Below are positions 1 through 10,064 of a DNA stretch of 64,000 bases, piece after piece (the stretch's first letter is position 1; each line of letters starts with the position of its first letter). The stretch is from Trichomonas vaginalis G3. Its lineage: Eukaryota > Parabasalia > Trichomonadida > Trichomonadidae. A program made the translations under genes and the position numbers. The stretch spans positions 434,001 through 498,000 of the forward strand of contig NC_067207.1 of the NCBI RefSeq assembly GCF_026262505.1. Reading direction: 5' to 3'. The notes under the pieces were generated by a model. That model saw only the letters and a program-made list of their open reading frames with translations. It was not told the origin of the DNA and did no database searches.

Positions 1-606
1 AATCCAGAACTTCTTAATCTCCTCAAGATGACACAAGAACTCCGAAACAAACTTATGGAACGTCTTTATCGAATCGACAAACTTAAAGTTCTTCGTGAAG
101 AACGTCGTAAACTTCTTGTTCGCGAACAAAGGAAAGTTGGAAGTCAAACGAAAGATGACGGTGATGAAGAAATTAGAATTCTTGAAGAACAGCTCGAAAT
201 GAAGACGAAACAACTTCAAGAGATCGAAACAGAGCTGTTTGATCGCTCAAGTAACATCGATGAACTTAAGAAGAGTGTTGAAGAAGTTCGTGGTGAACTC
301 AATTACACTAAATCATCATATTTCATGGAGAAGAAGAAAGTCCACGAGATGAGGTCATCAACACAGTCAAAAACAGAAGAAATAGCAGGAAACACAGCCA
401 AGTTCATTGGCGGTGGATTCCCAGTCAGTTCAGTTCCTTCAACAGCACAATCTATCTCTGCAATCGAAGGGAACAAGATAAACAAAGCAATCGTAATTCC
501 GAAAGTAACAAATTCTCGTCCTTCGAAAGTTTTACCTAAAGGATGGAATCCATCACGACAAGCACTCAAACCTTTCTTACCAACTGTCTCCGAACTTCGT
601 GCTTAA
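1..606 (+). CDS. CFAP58: CFAP58-like C-terminal fragment, copy C1 (cut by window edge)
   Basis: The window starts inside this copy, in frame, and the frame runs to a TAA at 604-606. What is present matches the last 201 codons of the 365-codon frame described at 12577-13674, including the charged coiled coil and the FIGGGF motif near the C-terminus. No base differences from the consensus were noticed. Confidence 0.75.
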   Translation, partial: NPELLNLLKMTQELRNKLMERLYRIDKLKVLREERRKLLVREQRKVGSQTKDDGDEEIRILEEQLEMKTKQLQEIETELFDRSSNIDELKKSVEEVRGELNYTKSSYFMEKKKVHEMRSSTQSKTEEIAGNTAKFIGGGFPVSSVPSTAQSISAIEGNKINKAIVIPKVTNSRPSKVLPKGWNPSRQALKPFLPTVSELRA

Positions 607-991
607 TTATTTCTATTTCTATATTGTTTTTTTTTATTTGTTATTTTATAAATTGTTTGATTTACTTTATTTAATATTAAGAATTCATTTGAAGTTAAAA
701 AAATTTCATACACTCTCAAAACTAATAAACGCCTATTTTTAAATCCTGCAAATCCAGATACAATGAAATTTCTATGCATTTATTGCTTGCGATGTTATTT
801 TTCTTAATTAGTATTTCACAATATCCAATTAGAAATGTATTGCTTCCTTTTGGTTTGTTTTCTCCTCATTTAAAAATTGAAAAATTAAAAGCAAAGTTTT
901 TATAAAAAAGAAAAGATTTAACAGCTTAAATAATTTGTTTTGCCGTTGAACAGAATAACGACTTTTGTCGACATAATACTGCCATTTATAT
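607..991. other. Convergent intergenic region between C1 and A1
   Basis: AT-rich spacer of about 385 bp between the CFAP58 stop and the stop of the convergent - strand gene. It starts with a T-rich stretch containing a T8/T9 run. Only short chance reading frames are present; one on the - strand (829-1035) has low-complexity, Lys/Phe/Leu-rich content and runs into A. The same spacer follows every C copy, at 6906-7290, 13675-14060, 23538-23922, 30307-30691, 36964-37348, 43284-43667, 49599-49983, 55917-56301 and 62564-62948. I see no RNA gene in it. Confidence 0.6.
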
Positions 992-2029
992 CTATACTTT
1001 GCGTGAAAATAATCCTGCAGTTGCAGTTTTTGCAAACTTTGAAAGAAAAATCGATTTAAGGGAGATTATTCTATGAGAAACTATTGAGCAGTTTTCATTA
1101 AATATATGAGTAAACGTATTAAAATCGTAACCTTCTTTTATATTCTTAAATATAACAGTTCCTGATCCTGTGGTTGAATTAGAGTCAACATATGAATCTG
1201 AAATAGTCGAATTATAACCATCTATATCTTGCCCAAACATGTATTTTGCAGTGTTATTTAAAAATATGCAGTGATCTAAATTAGTTTTGGATATACAATA
1301 AAATAGAACTTGGTTTTTATCTGCTCCACATTTATTTCCAATAATATTACAATACGAAACTGTATGAGTTAATGAATAATCTGAAGAGGAAAATAAAAGC
1401 GAAAAACTTTCAATTTGAGCGTTTTCTCTAAATGTTGAAAAATTATATGTACCCGAATTTCCTAAAAGTCCAATAGTTATTGATGAATACATTTGTTGTT
1501 TGTGATGTTGTTATTATCAAAACATATATCGCCAAAAGAAATACCAAATGTGTAACTTCCTTTTTCTTCATTTTCTCCACATTTAAGAACAGAAACTTCA
1601 ATTGCATAGTTTTTATTAGAAAGGTATTGCTTAGCAGCTTGAGCAAATGCCATAGCTTGCTCTGCTATTGACGCATAATAACATGTTCGATGTTGGACGA
1701 ACTCTCCATCTGCTTGGCAGTTATAATAAACAGACCCTCCACCATATTCTGTGGTGGAACTACAATTGGTAAATACTGTTTCTTCAAGTAATGTACACAC
1801 TTTATTAGTTCTTTGAATGCAAATTGCGCCAGTTTCTTTGCATTCTTTATAGAAACAAAGTAAAACATAATAATTATTGATACTGCTATTATCAAATAAT
1901 ACGGTCCCATTTTGTATATAGTCACATTTATCTTTACTACCAAAATATTGATCCCAGCTGGACTTTTTTGCATTTTTCAAATTTAATATGTGCATTTAAA
2001 TATGCCGAAGATTGATTAGGTTTAATCAT
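992..2029 (-). pseudogene. Beta-helix-like surface-protein-family gene, frameshifted, copy A1
   Basis: Copy of the gene described at 7291-8328, same length and same frame breaks. Downstream on the + strand it is followed by element E1, whose left end is damaged, so the spacer between A1 and the element is shorter than in other units. Confidence 0.55.
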
Positions 2030-2780
2030 CTAGTAATGAATATTATTCTTCTCTTTGTTCTGTATCATAAAGTTCATCACTGCAAGATTTGTCTGTATTT
2101 TGTCGCATAATAAAGTCGTAAAAATATTTTTACGGGTGTGAACTATCCAAAGAAAAAGAATTTCCAATTTAAACTGTGACATCGCTAATGATCGAAAAAT
2201 TAACAATTTTAATAAGGATCTAATTTGTAGAAATAACAACAAGAACCTCCAAAATTGAATGACGTCAATTCAATTTAAAGCAAGTATTCAATTTTTTGGT
2301 CAATTTAAAGCAATGAATGAGAAAAACTTTGAGCTTAGGGCTAATGAAGGTTTTTACAACGTAGATAGATAGACAAATGTATATGTCATCATTCCTATGA
2401 GTATGGTAGATTTCTATAAAAAGTGAGTGCAATATCACATTGCATTTCGAAACATGAGAGAAATAAGCATATATATACGTTATTACATATATATCTATAT
2501 GCTATTCTATATTATTACAATGTTAAAATAAGAAAAGCTCTAAGAGTCTCATTTGAAATATAATCTATGTTATTTTTATATAACAATTATCAATGAGAAT
2601 GTAAATTATATTTGATTAGACGATAAATGATGAATAGACTTAATTATTTATGATTAGACATGTGTGAATAGAAAAATTTGTTAACATTTATGAAGATAAT
2701 GTGTTTTGATTGAGATTACATTTGTGCTTAGTGGGATATTGCTATTATATTGCATTTATATGTGTAAATTAGGAAAACTC

Positions 2781-2999
2781 GCACTTTTTCACTTGAATGT
2801 GATTCATTGAATTTTAATTCAAGAAAGGAGTTTACAAATGCAGAGTATTGTTCCTTTACCCTGCATTTGTAAACTCCTTTCTCGAATAGCTTGCACTTTT
2901 TCACTTGAATGTGATTCATTGAATTTCAATTCAAGAAAGGAGTTTACAAATGCAGAGTATTGTTCCTTTACCCTGCATTTGTAAACTCCTTTCTTGAAT
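2781..2999. repeat. 112-bp palindromic minisatellite, 2 copies (E1)
   Basis: Two copies of the unit described at 9101-9767: the first carries the TTTTAATTC variant and the last ends in TCTTGAAT, so the array consists only of its two end types. Confidence 0.93.
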
Positions 3000-3296
3000 A
3001 TCTTCATTTCTTTTAATTATAAAGATCACATTCTGTATAAAACTCCTCAAATATCCTCAATTTCCCATTACAATAATAAATAACCATTTTCTATATTTCT
3101 TAAATTTCTCTAATCCTTAATTTTCTTATCAAATTTGTTATTTTTTCAATAATTTTTAAAATTTTCTAATATTTTTTGGAAATTTTTATTTAATTTTGTG
3201 AGAAATTTATTCAATTCTTATTATATAATAATATTATTCAAAAATATTGTTGTAATTTTTCAGTGATTACGATAATTTTTAATTCAATTTTTAATC

Positions 3297-4684
3297 GAAT
3301 GTTTTGATGGACGAGCTTACTGAGCATTGGCTCATCCCATCAAAACATTCCATTCAAAACTCTGGCCTTCATCGAGGCCAGAGCTCACAATTCATCTCCT
3401 CAGAGCCAAGTTCCTCGACGGTCGTCCTCATTAGGCACGATCCGAGAGGAACTTGGCTCTTCATTAAAATCACAAGCTCTGGCCATTGCTAAGGCCAGAG
3501 CTTCGCAAACCATCCTCGGGGCCGGTTTCCTCAAAGACCGCCCTGATTCAGGGCGGCCGGAGAGGAATCCAGCTCCGAGAGAGTGCCCATACGAAGCTCT
3601 GGCCTTAGCAGTGGCCAGGGCTTTCAAAAACAATCCTCAGGGCCGAGTTTTGCGATGATCGTCGATCATGTCGACAGTCTCGCAAGAACTCGGCCCTGAA
3701 AGACATACAGATACATGCTCTGGCCCCAGCAAAGACCAGGGCTTCGTTTTAAATACCCAGGGCCGGCTTTCTCAAATGCAGCCCTTATCCCGGGCGGCAG
3801 GAGCGGAATCCGGCCTTGGGATACTTACCAAACGAAGCTCTGACCCTAGCAAAGGCCAGAGCCTACAAATGCAATCCTCAGGGCCGATTTTGAGGGAGAT
3901 CGTCCACATCATTGACGATCTCCTCTCATTTCGGCCCTGAAAGAAAGAAATACACAGGCCCTGACCATAGCAAAGGCCAGGGCTTCGCTTTAAATCCATA
4001 GGGCCGGCTTTCTCAAATGCCGCCCTTATCCCAGGCGGCAGGAGCGAAAACCGGCCATGGGAATCCTACAATACCAAGCCCTGGCTCCTACTGAGGCCAG
4101 AGCCTGCAAAATTCATCCTCAGGCCGAGTTTTGCGATGATCATCCACATGATAGACATTCTCGCAGAAACTCGGCCCTGAAAGACGTAATATCACAGTCT
4201 CTGGCCTCAGTAGAGGCCAGAGCCTCGCTTACATTACTCAGGGCCGGCTTTCTCAAATGCCGTCCTGATCTATGGCGGCAGGAGAGAAATCCGGCCCTGG
4301 GAAGCATGAAATACGAAGATCTGGCCTTATAAGAGGCCAGAATCTGCAAATACTCCCTTCTCTACAGATTATGATCCAATGTAACACAGAAAGCCTAGAA
4401 GGAAGCCCTTTCTCAAGGTTAAGACTTCCTTCCTGGCTTTCTGATACTGGATGGAGTGGAGTTTGGCTTCCATTGCAACTCCTTCCAGGAAGATCAAATG
4501 ATTACACAAAAGTCATGGCAATTGTATTCTAACACTATAAATACAATTGCCATGGCCTACAATTGCGAGTGCCTGCTGCTTCAGCAGAGATTTGCAGCAG
4601 ACACTCGCAATGTTAACCAAAATTCGTCTGAAAGTTAGAAGATGGGCTTTTTCTCAAGGTCAAAGTCCATTTCCTAACCTTCTT
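3297..4684. repeat. GC-rich hairpin array of E1
   Basis: Same block as at 10065-11454, two bases shorter: GATGGACGAG instead of GATGGGACGAG in the first hairpin, and CCTCAGGCCGAG instead of CCTCAGGGCCGAG in the third long hairpin of the CCGAG type. Confidence 0.9.
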
Positions 4685-5543
4685 ATATTATTTATTATTA
4701 AAATAACCATTTTGACAGATTATTATTTTTTATCCCGGCATCATCAGCTTGTCATTCTAAGCTTATCATTTTCAGCTTATACTTATAAATTCTAAAACAG
4801 TGATTATTGAATTCACGGAATAGAACACCACATTAAGAAATATTATTTACTAACTTTTTCAATAATTAAAAAATATCAATGATACTTAAGTGTCATCACA
4901 TACAACACATTCTTATGATCATCATAATATATATTATAGAATATTGCATAATAATCCAAATTCAATTTCAATATTAAAGTGTACTATCCATTATCTCTTA
5001 ACATCATAACATACTCAACGAGTACTGATCATATGCTATTGATCAAGCCTTTAAAACAAACTACATATAAGATTGCTTTAAATTGACCAAAAAATTGAAT
5101 ACTTGCTTTAAATTGACCGTTCAATTTAAAGTTCGTCCCAAAATACAAACTTCTCCAAAATGAAAAACTATACACTATTTTTTACATTTATCTATTTAAA
5201 ATGTCAGTTTATTACTTGACAAAACACAATATTTGGTAAATTTTTAAATTTGGTCAAAGCACCCAATGAGCTCATTTCGATTTTCTCCAAGGAGAAGAGG
5301 AGAAACTAATCAATTTTGAATATGTGGGGAAGACAGACTAATTCAATTTCTCCATGAAGATTGAGAAATGGAAAAGCTTTGGAGACGGATATTGCATTCT
5401 CTTAAAAATGTATAGGGTATTCTTATTGACTTGCAATTTAATTGTTCACTGACAAAAATTTTCTTTTTATTTAAGTATCTGAATCAAATGCAAACATATC
5501 ATTAAAAATATCTTAAGATATTAATTAATGATGGCGTATTTTT

Positions 5544-5792
5544 TTACTTTTTTGATGGAACTAATCCTGCAGAAGCAGTTTTTACAAATGTAGAAAGATA
5601 TGAAAAATTATAAGTGATAATTTTTCCAGAATTTATTGAACAATTTTCATTAAATAAATGATTAAAAGTGTTAAAAAATGAGTTTATTGTTAGATTATTA
5701 AATATAACAAGTCCATTTGTTGAATTTGAATCAACATATGAATCTGAGATAGTCAAAGTGTAGCCTTCCCCTTTGTTCTGATTTTTGTTCAT
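5544..5792 (-). pseudogene. Beta-helix-like C-terminal fragment, copy B1
   Basis: Identical in translation to the copy described at 12314-12562. It lies about 400 bp to the right of element E1 and just left of CFAP58 fragment C2. Confidence 0.5.
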
Positions 5793-5978
5793 TTTTTAAC
5801 ATTATTATGGCAAAAATATTTTACGGGCGTGACATTGTCCCAATTAAATTGTGTATCATTCAAATAATAATATTTTCAATAGGTTTGCTAAATTTTTTCC
5901 ATATTTTTCTTATATTCATGAAAGTGTTGATGAGTTCGAATATATTGAATCAATTGCATTCAACATATAACTTATTTT

Positions 5979-6905
5979 TATCAAAAGCAGATTCATGACA
6001 GAATTTATTCATTAGATCTATTAAAAGAGAAGATTGTTCTTATTGAAGGCCGTCTTAAATCAGAATCAGCAACATACACACAGAAATGCCATGAAGTCGA
6101 CGAATTGAAGAAAACATTGTTGTCCGAAGTTGAAAAACAGAAGAAATTGATGGACAAATCGAAACATTCCGTTTATTTACGAACGGAATGTCGAAATCTT
6201 GAGAAAGGAATCCTTTTCCAACAAGGTCGTGTTCGTGCTCTTGAAGATGAACTTGAAACGCCGATGAATATCCACAGATGGCGTTTCTTAGAAGCATCGA
6301 ATCCAGAACTTCTTAATCTCCTCAAGATGACACAAGAACTCCGAAACAAACTTATGGAACGTCTTTATCGAATCGACAAACTTAAAGTTCTTCGTGAAGA
6401 ACGTCGTAAACTTCTTGTTCGCGAACAAAGGAAAGTTGGAAGTCAAACGAAAGATGACGGTGATGAAGAAATTAGAATTCTTGAAGAACAGCTCGAAATG
6501 AAGACGAAACAACTTCAAGAGATCGAAACAGAGCTGTTTGATCGCTCAAGTAACATCGATGAACTTAAGAAGAGTGTTGAAGAAGTTCGTGGTGAACTCA
6601 ATTACACTAAATCATCATATTTCATGGAGAAGAAGAAAGTCCACGAGATGAGGTCATCAACACAGTCAAAAACAGAAGAAATAGCAGGAAACACAGCCAA
6701 GTTCATTGGCGGTGGATTCCCAGTCAGTTCAGTTCCTTCAACAGCACAATCTATCTCTGCAATCGAAGGGAACAAGATAAACAAAGCAATCGTAATTCCG
6801 AAAGTAACAAATTCTCGTCCTTCGAAAGTTTTACCTAAAGGATGGAATCCATCACGACAAGCACTCAAACCTTTCTTACCAACTGTCTCCGAACTTCGTG
6901 CTTAA
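5979..6905 (+). pseudogene. CFAP58: CFAP58-like C-terminal fragment, copy C2
   Basis: Full-length copy of the CFAP58-derived part (from the QKQIHDR region to the stop). Compared with C3, one extra T in a T run at about 5975-5979 separates this frame from the AT-rich upstream frame that starts at 5807. The CFAP58-derived codons themselves stay open. The first internal ATG in frame is at 6105. The extra base could be real or a homopolymer sequencing error. Confidence 0.72.
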
Positions 6906-7290
6906 TTATTTCTATTTCTATATTGTTTTTTTTTATTTGTTATTTTATAAATTGTTTGATTTACTTTATTTAATATTAAGAATTCATTTGAAGTTAAAAA
7001 AATTTCATACACTCTCAAAACTAATAAACGCCTATTTTTAAATCCTGCAAATCCAGATACAATGAAATTTCTATGCATTTATTGCTTGCGATGTTATTTT
7101 TCTTAATTAGTATTTCACAATATCCAATTAGAAATGTATTGCTTCCTTTTGGTTTGTTTTCTCCTCATTTAAAAATTGAAAAATTAAAAGCAAAGTTTTT
7201 ATAAAAAAGAAAAGATTTAACAGCTTAAATAATTTGTTTTGCCGTTGAACAGAATAACGACTTTTGTCGACATAATACTGCCATTTATAT
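6906..7290. other. Convergent intergenic region between C2 and A2
   Basis: Reference copy of the AT-rich 3'-3' spacer. Nothing beyond the T-rich start and chance short frames is visible, with no recognised polyadenylation or RNA-gene signal. Confidence 0.5.
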
Positions 7291-8328
7291 CTATACTTTG
7301 CGTGAAAATAATCCTGCAGTTGCAGTTTTTGCAAACTTTGAAAGAAAAATCGATTTAAGGGAGATTATTCTATGAGAAACTATTGAGCAGTTTTCATTAA
7401 ATATATGAGTAAACGTATTAAAATCGTAACCTTCTTTTATATTCTTAAATATAACAGTTCCTGATCCTGTGGTTGAATTAGAGTCAACATATGAATCTGA
7501 AATAGTCGAATTATAACCATCTATATCTTGCCCAAACATGTATTTTGCAGTGTTATTTAAAAATATGCAGTGATCTAAATTAGTTTTGGATATACAATAA
7601 AATAGAACTTGGTTTTTATCTGCTCCACATTTATTTCCAATAATATTACAATACGAAACTGTATGAGTTAATGAATAATCTGAAGAGGAAAATAAAAGCG
7701 AAAAACTTTCAATTTGAGCGTTTTCTCTAAATGTTGAAAAATTATATGTACCCGAATTTCCTAAAAGTCCAATAGTTATTGATGAATACATTTGTTGTTT
7801 GTGATGTTGTTATTATCAAAACATATATCGCCAAAAGAAATACCAAATGTGTAACTTCCTTTTTCTTCATTTTCTCCACATTTAAGAACAGAAACTTCAA
7901 TTGCATAGTTTTTATTAGAAAGGTATTGCTTAGCAGCTTGAGCAAATGCCATAGCTTGCTCTGCTATTGACGCATAATAACATGTTCGATGTTGGACGAA
8001 CTCTCCATCTGCTTGGCAGTTATAATAAACAGACCCTCCACCATATTCTGTGGTGGAACTACAATTGGTAAATACTGTTTCTTCAAGTAATGTACACACT
8101 TTATTAGTTCTTTGAATGCAAATTGCGCCAGTTTCTTTGCATTCTTTATAGAAACAAAGTAAAACATAATAATTATTGATACTGCTATTATCAAATAATA
8201 CGGTCCCATTTTGTATATAGTCACATTTATCTTTACTACCAAAATATTGATCCCAGCTGGACTTTTTTGCATTTTTCAAATTTAATATGTGCATTTAAAT
8301 ATGCCGAAGATTGATTAGGTTTAATCAT
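7291..8328 (-). pseudogene. Beta-helix-like surface-protein-family gene, frameshifted, copy A2 (reference)
   Basis: The likely start is the ATG at 8328, because a trichomonad-type initiator lies 8 nt upstream. That frame (MIKPNQSSAYLNAHIKF...) stays open for about 30 codons. A second frame (about 8294-7776, 172 codons) carries SSWDQYFGSKDKCDY, TNCSS, GGGSVYY, GEFVQHRTCYY and NNNITNNKC. A third (7791-7291, 166 codons) carries CNIIGNKCG, DHCIFLNNTA and SYVDSNST, ending ...AGLFSRKV. The spaced Cys/Asn motifs and GGG-aromatic segment resemble large trichomonad families with parallel beta-helix-like repeats. I recognise the family by pattern only. No signal peptide or membrane segment is visible in the main frames. 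Two frame changes, shared with the other copies apart from the local changes noted at A5 and A7, mean the gene was broken before amplification. Its molecular function is unknown. Confidence 0.55.
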
Positions 8329-8330
8329 CT

Positions 8331-8338
8331 AGTAATGA
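8331..8338 (-). promoter_or_regulatory. Initiator-like element (TCATTACT) upstream of A2
   Basis: Read on the - strand, TCATTACT fits the trichomonad initiator TCA(+1)Py(T/A). The predicted +1 A is at 8336, 8 nt before the ATG at 8328, inside the short spacing known for trichomonad genes. It supports the ATG at 8328 as the original start. The same sequence stands in front of every A copy, for example 2032-2039 and 15101-15108. It was found by eye, and short matches occur by chance in AT-rich DNA. Confidence 0.45.
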
Positions 8339-8415
8339 ATATTATTCTTCTCTTTGTTCTGTATCATAAAGTTCATCACTGCAAGATTTGTCTGTATTTT
8401 GTCGCATAATAAAGT

Positions 8416-8433
8416 CGTAAAAATATTTTTACG
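8416..8433. repeat. 18-bp perfect palindrome CGTAAAAATATTTTTACG
   Basis: The sequence reads the same on both strands. It is present at the same relative place upstream of every A copy. The corresponding block upstream of B (about 12580-12597) is similar but not a perfect palindrome. Confidence 0.7.
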
Positions 8434-8556
8434 GGTGTGAACTATCCAAAGAAAAAGAATTTCCAATTTAAACTGTGACATCGCTAATGATCGAAAAATT
8501 AACAATTTTAATAAGGATCTAATTTGTAGAAATAACAACAAGAACCTCCAAAATCC

Positions 8557-8566
8557 AAAATACAAA
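8557..8566. repeat. Target site duplication, left copy (AAAATACAAA)
   Basis: Ten bases immediately outside the left TIR of E2, repeated exactly at 11910-11919 just outside the right TIR. A 9-11 bp duplication is the hallmark of Mutator-like transposition. The same pair flanks E3 (15327-15336 and 18495-18504), E5 (25190-25199 and 28542-28551), E6, E7, E8, E9 and E10. Confidence 0.92.
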
Positions 8567-8634
8567 GGGACGAACTTTAAATTGAATGGTCAATTTAAAG
8601 CAAGTATTCAATTTTTTGGTCAATTTAAAGCAAT
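8567..8634 (+). repeat. Left terminal inverted repeat of E2 (68 bp)
   Basis: Begins GGGACGAACTTTAAATTGAA and matches the reverse complement of 11842-11909 with a single mismatch (position 8588: T versus C). It has an internal fold, CTTTAAATTGA then four bases then TCAATTTAAAG. GGTCAATTTAAAGCAA also appears twice in direct orientation at a 30-bp spacing, as expected for TIRs with repeated protein-binding sites. Confidence 0.93.
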
Positions 8635-9100
8635 GAATGAGAAAAACTTTGAGCTTAGGGCTAATGAAGGTTTTTACAACGTAGATAGATAGACAAATGT
8701 ATATGTCATCATTCCTATGAGTATGGTAGATTTCTATAAAAAGTGAGTGCAATATCACATTGCATTTCGAAACATGAGAGAAATAAGCATATATATACGT
8801 TATTACATATATATCTATATGCTATTCTATATTATTACAATGTTAAAATAAGAAAAGCTCTAAGAGTCTCATTTGAAATATAATCTATGTTATTTTTATA
8901 TAACAATTATCAATGAGAATGTAAATTATATTTGATTAGACGATAAATGATGAATAGACTTAATTATTTATGATTAGACATGTGTGAATAGAAAAATTTG
9001 TTAACATTTATGAAGATAATGTGTTTTGATTGAGATTACATTTGTGCTTAGTGGGATATTGCTATTATATTGCATTTATATGTGTAAATTAGGAAAACTC

Positions 9101-9767
9101 GCACTTTTTCACTTGAATGTGATTCATTGAATTTTAATTCAAGAAAGGAGTTTACAAATGCAGAGTATTGTTCCTTTACCCTGCATTTGTAAACTCCTTT
9201 CTCGAATAGCTTGCACTTTTTCACTTGAATGTGATTCATTGAATTTCAATTCAAGAAAGGAGTTTACAAATGCAGAGTATTGTTCCTTTACCCTGCATTT
9301 GTAAACTCCTTTCTCGAATAGCTTGCACTTTTTCACTTGAATGTGATTCATTGAATTTCAATTCAAGAAAGGAGTTTACAAATGCAGAGTATTGTTCCTT
9401 TACCCTGCATTTGTAAACTCCTTTCTCGAATAGCTTGCACTTTTTCACTTGAATGTGATTCATTGAATTTCAATTCAAGAAAGGAGTTTACAAATGCAGA
9501 GTATTGTTCCTTTACCCTGCATTTGTAAACTCCTTTCTCGAATAGCTTGCACTTTTTCACTTGAATGTGATTCATTGAATTTCAATTCAAGAAAGGAGTT
9601 TACAAATGCAGAGTATTGTTCCTTTACCCTGCATTTGTAAACTCCTTTCTCGAATAGCTTGCACTTTTTCACTTGAATGTGATTCATTGAATTTCAATTC
9701 AAGAAAGGAGTTTACAAATGCAGAGTATTGTTCCTTTACCCTGCATTTGTAAACTCCTTTCTTGAAT
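9101..9767. repeat. 112-bp palindromic minisatellite, 6 copies (E2, reference)
   Basis: Each unit starts GCACTTTTTCACTTGAATG. It contains a hairpin with left arm AAGAAAGGAGTTTACAAATG, right arm CATTTGTAAACTCCTTTCT and a loop of about 17 nt, giving a stem near 27 bp. The first copy has TTTTAATTC where later copies have TTTCAATTC. The last copy ends TCTTGAAT and is a perfect palindrome, while inner copies end TCTCGAAT with one weakened pair. This polarity is seen in every array, so copies are gained and lost internally. The final unit is 107 bp. The antisense 63-70 codon frames here simply follow the repeat and are not genes. Confidence 0.97.
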
Positions 9768-10064
9768 ATCTTCATTTCTTTTAATTATAAAGATCACATT
9801 CTGTATAAAACTCCTCAAATATCCTCAATTTCCCATTACAATAATAAATAACCATTTTCTATATTTCTTAAATTTCTCTAATCCTTAATTTTCTTATCAA
9901 ATTTGTTATTTTTTCAATAATTTTTAAAATTTTCTAATATTTTTTGGAAATTTTTATTTAATTTTGTGAGAAATTTATTCAATTCTTATTATATAATAAT
10001 ATTATTCAAAAATATTGTTGTAATTTTTCAGTGATTACGATAATTTTTAATTCAATTTTTAATC

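Larger units (their letters stand above)
2253..5139. mobile_element. Non-autonomous MULE-like element E1, left end damaged
   Basis: Same element as at 8567-11909, but its left terminus is rearranged. The target-site duplication and the outer TIR (GGGACGAACTTTA) are missing, and about 11 bp of filler (GACGTCAATTC) sits next to the surviving inner TIR at about 2271. The right TIR (5072-5139) and right target-site copy (5140-5149) are intact. It carries two minisatellite copies. Confidence 0.8.
8329..8556. other. Region upstream of gene A2, left of the element insertion
   Basis: About 230 bp between the start of gene A and the target-site duplication of element E. It contains the initiator, an 18-bp perfect palindrome at 8416-8433 and a block (about 8411-8450) resembling the sequence upstream of fragment B (about 12577-12613). 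A 78-codon - strand frame (8329-8565) runs through it but is Leu/Phe/Ile-rich and ends in the TSD, so I do not call it a gene. Confidence 0.5.

Noticed and set aside
7128-7334. 68-codon - strand frame downstream of gene A
   Set aside because: Low-complexity AT-derived composition, overlaps the end of A and has no start context.
8329-8565. 78-codon - strand frame upstream of gene A
   Set aside because: Begins inside the target duplication of the element, so it depends on the insertion; Leu/Phe/Ile-rich without motifs.
9101-9767. CRISPR-like array
   Set aside because: The 112-bp units are directly adjacent and identical, with no unique spacers and no cas genes, in a eukaryotic context.
9139-9775. 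Repeated 62-70 codon - strand frames in the minisatellite
   Set aside because: Each frame is a read-through of one 112-bp palindromic unit, overlaps the next one and has no independent conservation.
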